A DNA stretch of 64,000 bases from Paratinospora sagittata. Its lineage: Eukaryota > Streptophyta > Magnoliopsida > Ranunculales > Menispermaceae. Made by a program: the position numbers and the translations under genes. Each line of letters opens with the position of its first letter. Positions within the stretch are counted from its first letter, which is position 1. The notes below the pieces were generated by a model. It was given only the letters and a program-made list of their open reading frames with translations. It was not told the origin of the DNA and made no database searches. Where the stretch lies: the NCBI GenBank assembly GCA_035771175.1, contig CM069604.1, forward strand, positions 16,555,115-16,619,114, written 5' to 3'. This document shows positions 34,201 to 46,136 of this stretch, one piece after another.

Positions 34201-37200
34201 AAAGCATGGGTTTTGGGCCTATTAACATGTTTTAAGAGGTACTCATTTTAGGTTGGATTTTACCATGCTGAACACTTGGTTGGTTTTGATCCCACTATCT
34301 CAACAATGAAAGTTCATTTCTTGGGATAGTTTTTTGGAGAACTTTTTCTTTTCTTTTCTTTTTCATGTAGGCAAATGTTAGTGGTTTGGGGGCGATAAAA
34401 CTTTCTCTGAATAAAATTCGATTCCTATTCATATACTCCAATACATACAACTTTTGGAATGGCCAACTCTTGGATGTTAAACCTAAATTCCAGGTTAAAA
34501 ATTTTCAATCTATTACAATCATAGTTGTTGATTTGAATCGCATGATTCACGATTTGATTCACCCCAAAATGATTCGAATCAAACTCTTGAATTGTATTAC
34601 CTATGAATCATAAGCCAATCAATTCGAACCATAAGTTAATCTGTTTGAATCGGTGGTGAGTTAGATTAAATTGTTAGTTGAGTCGTAGTGAATTAGTCCG
34701 AACTGTTAACTACCTAAAAATCACTAATATCTTTTATAACTCTATGGATATTTAATAGATCCAAATATGCGATTAACATTTGTATTGTGAATCTTATGAT
34801 TCACTAATTTGAATCTTAATTTGATTCACCAAGCCTCGAACAATTCTATTTCAATTCACGATTCTAGCAACAATGGTCACAATAGCATTTAACCATATTG
34901 TAAGCAATCATACTATTTGACCATTTCAACGTTATATAGAGTATGAAGCATGTTGTCGATGAGGGCATTGACCACTTTGTATGCAAAGGGACGTGTATTA
35001 GAGCTATGTTCCAGCTCAAGCACACGACAAGAAAAAGAAATCTATATGCCCCGAAGGACCAGTGGTGTTATCTAGGAAATTGTTAGTTTGTTAGCATATT
35101 TATCTCCCTATCTCTCTATCTATCTGTCTATTTATATAATTGCTCTTTTTAAATTTTTATATAAAAATGGACACGCTTTATGGAGAATTGAGTGGGTGGT
35201 GGTTTTGTCTGTCTTGATTTTTCAGCGACACGAGGAGCGCGTAATAATTATAAGTTCTACAGATGATGATAGGGAAATATCTGATGCAGAAAATGCACTT
35301 CATCGTATAGCGAGTGTCATTCTACAGGTAACGTGATTCGTCAATATGTCATCTTGCATCACAAAAATCTTGATTTAGCATTGCTTTATTGGACAAACCG
35401 AAAGTCCTAGTTCTGAATGAGGGCTAAAGCCTAAAGAATGCCCATAAATATATTTTTCTGTTATAATCTCTCAGTTATGATATATAATGTTGGATACAGA
35501 ATATTGCATGCCAAAACGTTAGATTTCTAGTGCATCTCAGTTCTTTGGACAATTGGCATTTTACCTTTTAAAGTTCAAAATTTGTTGGTTTCTAATTCAA
35601 TAATTGTGTCAATCAATGCCATTGAATATCTATGGTATATCTCATAACTAATAGAATCAGTTTATTGGAATCACAGGCATGTGCAGGGTGTTTTCTATCT
35701 TCCACTTGTGTATTGATCGGCTGTATTAATTTTTTTTTTCTAATTGTCCAGGAGAATGATGGCGGTATGGAGCCATCAAAGGTTAGTCCAGGAATTGTGG
35801 GCACCAACTTGATCCGGCTTTTGATTGCAGGATCCCAAGCAGGTTGTCTGATTGGAAAGTCTGGTCAGAATATTGAGAACATAAGGAATTCCTCTGGAGC
35901 CACAATCATGATACTGCCTCAAAATCAGCTTCCTCTATGTGCATCTGCACATGAATCTGATCGGCTTGTGCAGGTGAGCTTGTGTTTGGATTTGTTGCAA
36001 TATGGGGATACATATTTGGGTCTTCCTCTAGGTTTAGTGTATACTTCAAGCTAATCTTGGCTATAATTATGGATGGATAAGTAGTTGAAATGGATGCTTG
36101 TTACATGCCGAGGCAAATTGTTATTAGAGTGCAAGTTATGAATTATTTGAGTTTTCCTTGTTTTGTATTTTTTTGAATATTCCAGACTCAGTTCCTCCTA
36201 GTGAAGAAATCATTTGACCAAGTCTAGGTTGGCACATGCTATCATTAACTCTAATATCATAAAGTCCCTTGTGTAGAGGCTGTCGAAATCAATCCTCCTG
36301 GAAATGTTCTAAGTGATGAATGAGCCAATATGGACATTGATGCACCAATACTGCAACCCCACATCTTCTTTCCTTCAAAAGTTCATCATATAACTCCATT
36401 AAGAGTCATTATTTTCATCAAGTCTCGTACTAATAGATTGAAGATAATAATCTTTTTTGTCTACCATGTTCAATAATGAATATATGCAATCCAAACACAC
36501 CAAGGAACAACAAAACCAATGAAGTTGATGCCAAAGTTGGCAAAAGAGAGATAAGTCCCAAAAAACCTTAGGAAGAGATGCAAATTAGAGTAGAAGAATC
36601 TATAGAAGCCAAAATGCAGATTACAAATGGAAAAATGCATGGTTCTCAAGCCCGTGCAGTTGGCAGAATTTCCAAGACGTGACCTCATGAACAAGTCACC
36701 CTTTACACCATCAGTTGAAGGTCCCATATAGATAAATGTTATGATACCATGTGAATAATGCAAAAACGGGAGAAGAAGAGAGAAAAGAATGCTAGGGTTT
36801 TAGTGAATGAAATAACGAATACAAAAGAGAATAACAAAATCTTATATAGTATACAAGGAAAAAATTACTAAACTACTCTTTCCTTAGAGCTAATACAATA
36901 ATTGCATAGTTACTCTAATATTCAGGTGTTAGAAGAGGTGGGATATTAAATGTTAGAATAGGGTTGATACACATTTTAGGCAGGACAATGAACCTTTTAC
37001 CATTAAGACTCCATGAGATATTGACTGGTCTCGTGCTTTGGGGAGCAATTTTGCATTGTATATAATTTTTGTCTCGACCCTTCATATGCAGCTCCCCTCT
37101 CATTAATAAAATTGCCTTGTTTCTTGTCAAAAAAGACTTTATGAGATAGTGGAATGGAAATATTAAGAACCCAAGATTTTGGATAAAACACCTCAAATCT

Positions 37201-39239
37201 GATTCATTTGTTGACAATATGATCTATATTGTTATGCATAATATTTCTTTAAGAATGGGATTCATAAATATCTTCAAACAAGCTCTTTAGTGTTCCTCAA
37301 AGGCATTGAATCACCAAGGTTCATTGATGCATTACCTTTAAGCATTATCTTGCTCGTCCAATGACTATTAAGCATTACCTACTATGCTCACTTAATTCAG
37401 ATTTATTTAGTTACTCTTTGCTTCTGACTATATGATATTGTTGCTTGTTCGACCAGATATCAGGTGATGTCCCTGAAGTGTTAAAAGCCTTGGAGAAAAT
37501 TGGGTGTCAGCTAAGGTTCAATGATGCTAGCACTCTTCTTATTTTTCTAAGATGCTTGTTGGATGCTGTCATACATGCCTTTTCTTTCTTCTAACTGTTT
37601 CTCTTGTGTAGGGAAAACCCGCCTCGTAAAGTAATTTCAATCAGACCCGTGTACAATTTTAGCTCAAATAGTTCGGGTCATCCATTTCTGGCTCCAAATT
37701 CAGGTTATTTGACATTGTTCAGATCCAAAAACTTCTACACGTACGTTGCAACATTCTGCAAGTACTGCAACATACCGTAGTATTTTATCTGATAACAGCA
37801 TCATATTTAGGAACGCCAATCTTGCAGCTGATTATGTAACCTCGGAGATGACAATTCCAGAGGCATTGGTTGGTGGCTTGATTGGAAAATGCGGCTACAA
37901 CATTTCAAGGATTAGAAATCAGTCTGGAGCAGTGATAAAAGTAAGCAATTGTTGGAATATTTGGCTGTATCTGGTCGATTTTAACCATGTGCAATATGCA
38001 AAGGCAGTAGTATCTTATTAATGGTCATGGCTAGTAACCAAAAGCTAGATGACGTGGAGAATACAATTGCACATATCTAGATAGCTGGAAACTCCTTATG
38101 TATTGGTTGGTTGCTTGGCACGTATTTTTTACTGTTCAAAATTCTTTTGAATGGTTTGTCTGGATATTTGAACCTACCAATAAGCTTTGCTTAGGGACCA
38201 TAGGAGTGGAAATATGTTTGTGACCTGTTAACCATGGATGTGGCATCTGATGGGCAGTCTGGAAAAATGCATCTCTTTTGGAGAAACCAAAGGGGATAAT
38301 TTAGCTAATCTCTTTTGCTAATTTCACCCAATCATAATTTAGAGTGTTGGGATGCTTGGTTCATTTGTAGTCTTTATTTTATGTCTTTGTTTTCTTTGAG
38401 CCAGAGATGTCAGGTAAACTAAATATGGCCTTTGTAGAAAATTTAATAATAGATTCAATTGCTGTTGTGTTGAAGCTGAATTTGTAATGTACAAAGCACA
38501 CACGCACAAAAGAAAAACAAAACCTTTCATTGCTTTTGTTTTTTTCAATTCAACTTTTTATTGCCGGAGTCTGGAAGCAGTTTTCTTTCTGACTTGTTTT
38601 GTTCCATTTTGTACAAGAATACCTGGTGTTACATGGGGACTCTGAGTTGCATGCTTCATCTAAGTTTCAAAATTTCCTGCTTTTTTGTAATATTTTGTTC
38701 TGTATCTAACAAACTAGATGCTTTTTCTCCGCAATCATTGTTATTTTTATTTTATTTTTGACAAGAAACATAATATATTTATATATATAAAAACAAAACC
38801 AAAGAGGACGAGATGTCCCATTTGGGCAGTGCAGGGTTACAATGTTTCCAAAGTGGATTTCCAATTATACATCATTGTGTTATTATTTACTGCTTTATGA
38901 TGTCTTTCTGCAGGTTACTGGTGGAAAAGGTGAAAAAGATCAGAGGCAGATTCACTTTGGCGGTAGTTCTCATCAGGTAAATTGGTTTAACAATTAGAGA
39001 ACTTACGATGACATGATTCCATGTTGAGCCGTGTCAAAAATGCGGTTTAAATTGGTGCCCTCTACTTTTGCTTGTTTTTTATATGTTGGTATTTTGAGCT
39101 TCTTTAATCATTTGTTCAATGCTGCTTAGTATTATTTGCTCTTACATTTTTACTCAGTAATTTTACTTCGTGGTGCAAGGAGCAGGTGGCATTGGCAAGG
39201 CAGTTGGTGACTGAATACTTGCATTCTCAATCTCTATAA
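31250..39239 (+). CDS. three-KH-domain RNA-binding protein (PEPPER/FLK-like family), with introns
   Basis: Exons by GT-AG and phase: 31250-31549, 35226-35327, 35752-35973, 37457-37515, 37612-37703, 37723-37940, 38914-38976, 39186-39239 (last start could be 39180). About 369 residues if 37704-37722 is left out. Residues 27-33 (KRVKRGR) and 51-56 (PKRRAR) look like nuclear localisation signals. KH1 starts at about 60 with GREG at 76-79, KH2 at about 150 with GKSG at 169-172, KH3 at about 297 with GKCG at 313-316. The GxxG loops are intact, so RNA or ssDNA binding is expected, probably in nuclear RNA processing. The KH1-KH2-KH3 spacing matches the plant PEPPER/FLOWERING LOCUS K type; the exact orthologue is not known. 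Odd: between exons 37612 and 37723 the frame shifts by one, with an in-frame stop. The 5' UTR is GA-rich (31205-31235). Intron 1 is 3.7 kb and carries a LINE fragment. Confidence 0.85.
32070..32632 (+). mobile_element. 5'-truncated LINE fragment in KH-gene intron 1
   Basis: The + strand decodes with shifts to a zinc-binding RVT-type C-terminus: CCCFCKHEGETRDHLFY at about 32115-32165 (C-x2-C...H pattern), then SVWQGRNNK-like and DFSEWLRGWHH (32330-32500). It ends in an A-rich tail (AAAATAAAATAAATAAAATA, 32605-32632) typical of LINE 3' ends. It is in the same orientation as the host gene. It has several stops. No clear target duplication was found. Confidence 0.65.
33375..33402 (+). repeat. G-rich tract next to a GT microsatellite
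   Basis: (GT)n at 33361-33372 is followed by GAGGGGAGG...GGGG with four or more G-runs. It could form a G-quadruplex in the intron RNA or the non-template strand. Confidence 0.7.
33833..33925 (+). repeat. local tandem duplication in intron 1
   Basis: TTTGTGGAATGTTA.TTTATT followed by TTCTTAGCTTAGTTTGG occurs twice in a row, with CCTATTAACATCTTG between. Unit about 60 bp, copies nearly identical, so it is recent. Confidence 0.75.
36735..36928 (-). mobile_element. short copia-like LTR remnant in KH-gene intron 3
   Basis: On the minus strand a segment starting TGAATATTAGAGTAACTATG and ending CATTATTCACA contains TATATAAG and an AACCCTAGCATTC leader. It is followed inwards by TGGTATCATAACATTT, which resembles a degraded tRNA-Met PBS (36741-36755 on +). 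This is the form of a short copia LTR with the start of its internal region to about 36470. No coding domain can be read. Could be a TRIM-like element. Confidence 0.45.
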
Positions 39240-40014
39240 CAGAGAAGAGAATGGAGCAGCATTGTTCTTCGCCGCCTCGGTGTTTCTGGGTGTTGGTCCT
39301 CCACAGAACCAGAAACACCAAAACTAACAGAAATCAGTCATCTACTGTATTTAATTTTGGAGGCTTACATTATCATCTTGACTACATAAGCTTTTGCGGT
39401 AAATGTAATTTCACCAAAACGTTTTAAGTTAGTTTTGCGAAGAGTTGGCATTTTACACTTGTGCTTTCAGTGCAGCTATTTTGGTTTGTTAGCATTTTAG
39501 ACAACAGGATCATGTTTGGGTAATGGTCAGATTGCTCGACTTTGCAACTTGTCTTAACCTTCATCAATTCCTCTGTTTCACAGTTGAATGCTTCTTCCAG
39601 TGACTGACGGTAAAACGAAGAGGACAATGTGAAGTCATGCAACAGCTTGTACACCTCAATGGTTGTGTTTGGTACAACATTTGTAAAAGAGTAATGTTTG
39701 AGGGACACACTTTTTTAATATTTTTTTAACATTGTACTTAGAGTTGTTGGATTGCCTTGAATCATATGTTGATTGTCTCAAATAATGCTATTAACGCGTG
39801 ATTCGAGATAATCTAATAGTTTTTAAGAACAATGTTAAAAAAATGTATTAGAAATGTGTGTTATTTAAGCATTTTTCTTTGTAAAAGTGTTTTTTTCCTG
39901 AAGTGCTTAGAGAAAGAGCTTTTGAGAAAAGGTAGTCTCACCAAGTTTCTTAAAGTAAAAAAATTGTCATTTTCTCAACCTTAATTTGGCTAAAAGTACA
40001 TTTAGGAAAAACTC
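39240..40014 (+). other. 3' UTR and downstream flank of the KH gene
   Basis: No further gene. The first few hundred bases after the stop contain a small inverted repeat: GTGTTTCTGGGTGTTGGTCC and AACCAGAAACACC at 39280-39318. This could form a stem-loop in the 3' UTR. The rest is unremarkable AT-rich DNA. Confidence 0.5.
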
Positions 40015-40028
40015 TACTAAACGGGCCA

Positions 40029-41250
40029 AAAGTACAATTAGGAAAGGCGGGGCTTTTGATTTGATTGTCACAAAAAATTTAAACTTTTTTACAAATGTCA
40101 TTGAAATAGAAATAATGACTCATTTGTCATAAGTTGATCAGTCAACGCTTAATCAATATGTGATGTGGTGCTACGTAAATCTCGGATCTGTTGATGAGGA
40201 AATGTTATATTGAAGGCATCTTTTGGAAAAACGTCTTTAATACATTTTGTTTTTTGTATTTTAGTAAACTATTTGGTCTCACCGAGGCCAAACCACTAGT
40301 TTTTCTTTTACTTGACCACTTTGAGCGAGTTTCAATAGCTTGCCACGAAACCTCGGAGGCGATGAAACTCCGCTTTCATGTCTCGGTGAATTTTTTCTCC
40401 CTCTTTCCAAAATCAAGTTCTTTAAAAAAATTGAAGATTTTAGTGAACTATTTGGCCTCATCGATGTCAAATTACGGGGGTTTTTTTTATCAAACCACTT
40501 TGAGCGAATTCAAATACCTTTCGAAAATTAAGTTCTTGTGGCAATCAAGTCAAAAGCCTGGAGGGGGGTCAAAAATTTATTGGGGCATGAGAGCGGGGTT
40601 TTATCGCCTCCGGGGGTTTGTGGGAGGATATTTAGATTCACTCAAAGTGGTCCGGTAAAAAAAATAATTATGATTTGGTCTCGATGAGGCTAAACGGTTC
40701 ACTAAAAAATTAGGTTTTTCAAAAGAATTTGAGGAGGAGGTCAAAAATTTACCAGGGCATGGAAACGAGGTTTCGTCACCCTTACGGGTTTGTGGGAGGC
40801 TATTGGAACTCACTCAAAGTGGTCCGGTAAAAAAAAACCCTTGGTTTAGTGAGGCCAAACGGTTCATTAAAAACTTTGGTTTTTTTAAAGAACTTGATTT
40901 TCGGAGGGGGGGTCAAAAATTCATCAGGGCATGGGAACGGAGTTTAATCGCCTCTGGGGGTTCGGGGGAGGGTATTGGGACTCGCTCAAAGTAATATGGT
41001 AAAAAAAACCTCGTGATTTGGCTAACAGTTCACTGAATACAAAAAAAAAATTGTATAAAAGGCGCCTTTTGGGAAGACGTCTTCAGTATAACATTTCCTC
41101 TTCAGCAGATTCGAGATTCATGTGGCGCCACATCATCTGCTGACTAGGCGTTGATTGGTCAATTTATGACAAATGAGCCATTATTTCTACTTCAATGGCA
41201 TTTGTGGAATTTTTTGTGGCAATCAAGTCAAAAAGCACAAGGAAAAGCTT
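40029..41250. mobile_element. second foldback element, related to the one at 28398-29592
   Basis: The arms at about 40050-40240 and 41045-41235 are inverted copies: ATTGTCACAAAAAATTT and complement, AATAATGACTCATTTGTCATAA and complement, TCT-rich AGGAAATGTTATA and complement. Subterminal words (ACAAATG.CAT, AATAATGACTCATTTG) are shared with the element at 28398. A 14-bp direct repeat TACTAAACGGGCCA flanks it (40015-40028 and 41251-41264), longer than normal for Mutator TSDs. The middle has three tandem copies of about 180 bp (40560-41040) and inverted copies of the same unit at 40255-40540. Confidence 0.72.
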
Positions 41251-41302
41251 TACTAAACGGGCCATAGATTTACTTGTTGTCTGGAGTTATTTATTTCATA
41301 TG

Positions 41303-41518
41303 TATTTTTTTTTAATACCGATTATTGGCATCCGAAAGGTGTCCTCCTTATCTTTGAACGAGACTAATCCTTCCAGAGTCGAGCATGACAGAGGCATTTT
41401 GGTTGGTTCTCCTAATAGGGGCAAATAAATGGGGGCACGTTCAGGCTCGAACTTGAGACCTGGACATCAACCCTACTTATATTTAGTTCTTCAACCAACT
41501 GAGCTACTACCTGTTGGT
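41303..41518 (-). mobile_element. tRNA-derived SINE with 9-bp TSD
   Basis: The minus-strand head reads ACCAACAGGTAGTAGCTCAG with an A-box (TAGCTCAGTTGG). About 50 nt on is a B-box-like AGTTCGAGCC, then a tRNA-unrelated body and an A-tail (poly-T at 41305-41313 on +). Flanking direct repeats TTTCATATG are at 41294-41302 and 41519-41527. The two pol III boxes, the A-tail and the duplication together make a SINE. It is not a functional tRNA: there is no acceptor pairing or CCA-end fit. Confidence 0.82.
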
Positions 41519-41529
41519 TTTCATATGCA

Positions 41530-42400
41530 ATTTCACTCTTTCTTTTCTAAACATTTGCCATGCATGGCTTCCGCAGATGGTTAGGGCCATTTTATCCAAA
41601 AAGATGTGTGCAAAAACTTTTTATTAATACAAAATTCTGATTTTATTAGTTACTAATTTCATTTTTGTACTTTGCATAAGAATTGCAACCCATTAATATA
41701 GAAATTTTACTCAATGATATACATTGTTTATTCATTTTCTCAAAATTAATATAAAAATGAATATACTTTGCTGTACTTTGTGAACAAAAGCCATTAATTT
41801 TCCAACCCGTTAATTTGTAAGTTTTATTCAATGGGATTTAAAATTTATTCGTATAAAAGAAAATTCCTTTTCTACTTTTTTCTATATTTTTATCCAAAAA
41901 ACAAGTGTGCAAAAATCTATGTATCTGGAAATTATAATGCAAATTTTACGAAAAAATGATTCTCCGACCTACAAAATTCCATTGTTGTACTTGCATTTGT
42001 TCACTTTTTACATGACAAATTTCTTTTTTTAAGTGTTTTTTAAACAAAATTTATTTAACTTTTTTTTTTTAATGTGGTGGTGGTGGGGGGGGGGGGGGGG
42101 GGGGGGGGGGGAGGGAAGGAAAAGCTGTGGATTTTGGAACCCATTAATATGCAGGTTTTATTCAATGGGTTGTAAAATTTATTTGTATAAAAAACAAAAG
42201 AAAATTTGTCAACCCATTAAATAAACTTCCTGCATTAATGGGTTGCAAAATTTAACAAGTCTATAGCATTTGTGTGAAAAATGCTAAAAAGATTTTTTTG
42301 GTGTAAAAAGTGTAGAAAAGAAATTTATAAACCATTAAATCAAATTTTTACATCAATAGGTTGTGTGTAGGAATTTTTGCTCATATTTAGAAAAATATAG
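41530..42400. repeat. diverged tandem repeats around CCCATTAAT, with poly-G run
   Basis: Words such as CCCATTAATATGCAGG, TTTTATTCAATGGG and AAAATTTATTTGTATAAAA recur at about 41688, 41800-41865, 42140-42190 and 42210-42250, giving a loose repeat of variable length. A run of 27 G lies at 42085-42111 after (GGT)n. No gene. Confidence 0.65.
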
Positions 42401-42599
42401 AATCACAGATCTTGATCAGACACAATGGTCCTCATAATTCTGTAAAGTTTCACTATCTTCGTTTAGTAAAATTTTGCAAGTTTTGCCAAGGTATCCCTTT
42501 ACTTGATTTGCAAGAATTTGGCTATTTCAATCAACTTGTCGACCATTACCCAGATTGTGTCTTGCCCTTTGGGACTTCAAGGTATGGTCAAAACAAATC

Positions 42600-43942
42600 C
42601 ATGGTTACGTTATCTAATAAGTTGGATAATTAGATATGTTTTGAGAAGGTTTTAGATGAGTTTTAGGATGATTTATTCATTTATTAGGTTGGTTTATGTT
42701 AATTTCAGTTTATTTGTTACTTTAGTTACTTTTAGTTATATGTTGCTTTATTTTGGTTTTTGATTATATAAGTATGTTACTCTTTAGTTTTGTAGGTTTG
42801 CATATAGTTTTGAAGTGCTTTAGAAGTGATGAACGAATGGCCAAGCTATGGAGAGAAGAAACAATACAAAAAAAGGTGGAAAAAAGGCGTAAAATGAAGA
42901 AAAAATCACCACAAACCCGAAATTGGGCACCGCGGAGCCGATAGTTTCTAATTTTGCAAGATTTTAAAGTTTTGGCCATAACTTTCTCAATTTAACTCCA
43001 AATTGGACGTGATTTTTTTTTACTTCTTCCTTACTTGAAATATTACATTAAGAGAGGGTTTTTGAGAGGAGGAGAGCAGGGCAAGACGACTGAAAAGCTA
43101 AGTGGAGAAGAAGAGCTTGAAGTTGGAGACGAGGGAGAGAACTTCACATCCAAGAGTTTCTAGTTTATTGTTCTATGTTCAAGTTTAAGTTTATAGCCAT
43201 GTTTTATGTTTTTATCTTTCAAGTTATGAACTAAATTAGTATTCTAGAGGATAGATGGATTCGATACTAAATCTTATGTGTTAAGATTGGTTTTATGTTT
43301 ATTATTAATTGAATCTTCATAGTTTATTTATATTTTTCATTGCTTAATACTTTTGATATCTTAGTCACGAATTGAATGATCATAGACTTGGGAGGTGACA
43401 GTCAAGAGAGGGTTCTTTGAGTTGGATCAAGGGAAATATAACCTAAGATTATCATAAAATCGAGAGGTTTGTAATATCTTTTGAAGTTGTAGGAAAAATT
43501 ACAAAGTGTAATGAGTTACTAGGGTTTTGGTTTTTATCGTGAGATCGAAATCGTTTCCTTGGTGATGTGTTCTAATTCGGCACTCGAGAGAGGGAATTAG
43601 AGATTCTAGGATTTCTGACTTATAAATACAAAGAACGTATTGATGATAAACAACTAATCTATATAGTTGACGATTAGGTGAAGTTAAACGTCTAGACTTG
43701 TAAACACAAATAGTCATCCTCTAGACTTTACTATCTTGATATTTATTCACTATTTGATTGCATACTTACTCATTGTTATTTCATTGTTTTTAGTTAATAA
43801 ATTTTTTACTTTGATCATCTAGATAAAGTTAGGATTAGTAATTACGTATTTAGTGAAAGTTAATCGATTCTTGAGGACGATTATCCGATTCTCATCGGTA
43901 TTTTATAACTTGACACCATATGCTTGCGGTTTATCCCGTACA
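42600..43942 (+). repeat. Athila-type LTR, probably solo and old
   Basis: About 1343 bp, homologous to the LTR at 25469-26786 in opposite orientation: start ATGGTTACRT.ATCTA, CCGCGG block at 42930, GATCATAGACTTGGGAGG at 43378, GAAGTTGTAGGAAAAA at 43482, and end CTTGCGGTTT at 43923. No Athila PBS follows and no Athila coding sequence is adjacent. Ends are only approximate because the TG and CA termini have drifted. Confidence 0.78.
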
Positions 43943-44324
43943 TTATCTCATTTCAATCCTAGAAACTCCTTCCCAACTTTGGCTTGACACCAACTTTTTG
44001 GTTTAGCGTATTCATATCTCAGTGTATAAGTTATAAGTACTAAGATGGGGCTACTTCATTTCTTACATCGAACGTATTACTCTATTCAAATCACTGGAGG
44101 AGTAATTAGTCATTCAATTCAAAAGAGACGCCCCGTATCCATATTGAATTTAGTCACTCGAAAGTTTTTTTTAGCTTGAATAGTCGAAAGGGAATATATT
44201 ATGTATTGTATCCGTGTATAATTTATCCTTACAAAGTACCAGATCAAATAGAACGATTTTAGAGGGGATATAATGAAATTCCTTAATTGGCTCTTCCCGG
44301 AGGAATCATCCATTTTATTTAGCT
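43943..44324. other. non-coding; possible further organelle-like or unknown sequence
   Basis: Between the Athila LTR and recognisable rpoB sequence. 44070-44160 (CACTGGAGGAGTAATTAGTC, AAGAGACGCCCCGTATCC) may also be organelle-derived, but I cannot assign it. No ORF with a known domain. Confidence 0.35.
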
Positions 44325-44768
<444 letters not shown>

Positions 44769-44769
44769 A

Positions 44770-45270
44770 CACTAAATCAACCTCAACCAAGTCAAGATAG
44801 ACAAAGTACTCAAGCAAATCCACCAACCTGGAACGTGCCAACTCAAGGCAACACTTCGTACCAAAGGTTTTCAACTCTTGAGGTACTGTATCGGCCAGTT
44901 CCACATGTTGCTGTAAACTAACAACAACAGTATTGGGCGGCACCAAATTTTGGAGGGTAAAACATCCCAATGAGCCCATTGTTTCAAAACTTTTCACCTC
45001 AAACAAATCCAAATATTCAAGGGGTTCCTGTAGGGGATCCCTGTACAATCAAAACAACTACCCTTCACCTATGAGTCACCCGTACAACCAATACTTTCCC
45101 CCAATGCCTTTGGCCTACCCTTCACCTATGGGACAATCGACCCATCAACCACCAATGGGACAATCTACTAACACATTTGAACGGTTAAATGAAATGGCAT
45201 CCAATATTGCTGAAATGAGAGAGACTCAAAATGATATATTAACACGTATGCAAAACTTCGAAGCAGAGTG
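44770..45270 (+). pseudogene. C-terminal part of the ORF upstream of gag, chromovirus A
   Basis: Two frames (44655-44921 downstream of rpoB, and 44933-45271) are rich in Pro, Gln, Asn and Tyr: QYWAAPNFGG, YPSPMSHPYNQYFPPMPLAY, MGQSTHQPPMGQST. They end in a helix, FERLNEMASNIAEMRETQND, ILTRMQNFE. Position and helix ending match the ORF at 54215-55352 of element B, which also ends in a long helix. No enzymatic motif. The N-terminal half is absent. Confidence 0.6.
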
Positions 45271-45455
45271 AGCAAATTCTCAACCTTTTGGTAGTAGTCG
45301 TTATGTACCTAGCAGGAGGTCTGAAAGAGCGGTAGTAGGCAGGAGAATCAAGATTGATTATTGGCATTGTAAACTTTTCTTTTATATATGAATGAAATGT
45401 TTTGTTTAAGACTATCTTTGGTGGGCCGACTTACAACCATTCTTTCTTTTGTATT

Positions 45456-45730
45456 ACTAACTTTGGAGTGGTATGGGACACAACAAAATTGGAGAATACT
45501 AAATAAAATGTGGAAGTAAAAAACCCATGACCTTGTGTGAAAGAAACATTTGGAGAAAGTTGCATTACTAACATTATCACTAAGTTTACACGGTATGGGA
45601 CGAGTAAACTTGGAAGATATTATTGGTGAACTACTATTCAGCCGATGTTTTTAGAGACCGTGTTCATACAACTTAACTTGGTTGACACCCTTATTACCAA
45701 AGTCATGCAGTATGGGACGCACAAACTTGG
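45456..45730 (+). ncRNA. three tandem stem-loops with GTATGGGA loop, chromovirus A leader
   Basis: Loops GTATGGGA at 45471-45478, 45594-45601 and 45710-45717, spacing 123 and 116 nt. The second is best: arms CTAAGTTTACACG (45581-45593) and CGAGTAAACTTGG (45602-45614) pair at 12 of 13 positions including one G-U. The first pairs at about 10 of 14 and the third at about 8 of 13. The unit recurs in element B at the same spacing. It lies between the upstream ORF and gag. A structured RNA is inferred; function unknown. Confidence 0.65.
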
Positions 45731-46136
45731 ATAATAATCGAAAAGACTAAGAGTAAGAGTTTGAATACATAAGATTGCGATAGAACGTTAGATCAGGATA
45801 TTTACCGAGGCAAATCTCAGAATTCTTATGACTCGTATGGATTTTCAATGAAATATATATGTATGTTCACAAAGACCAGAACCAAATCATTTGAAATACT
45901 TACAAAGCTTTTTTTTTACTTATTATATAAACATTTTAACCTTATTTTTACACCATGGCCAAACATACGAGGCACTTAAATTCTTTGATTCCTCAACAGA
46001 AACCTTACACTATACTTAGAAAAATAGGTGATTTTAATATTGCAGTACTCTCGAAATTGTTGCTGAGCATACTATAACATTATACTTGGTTACAGTTCCA
46101 AAATCTTGGTTTTATTTTCTCCTTTCCAGTGAGAAA

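Noticed and set aside
39424..39708. Minus-strand 94-codon ORF
   Set aside because: Lies in the 3' region of the KH gene and shows no known motif.
41435..41512. Possible tRNA gene on the minus strand (A- and B-box)
   Set aside because: No proper cloverleaf or acceptor stem; A-tail and target duplication show a SINE.
42033..42224. ORF with a long Gly run
   Set aside because: Produced by the poly-G tract.
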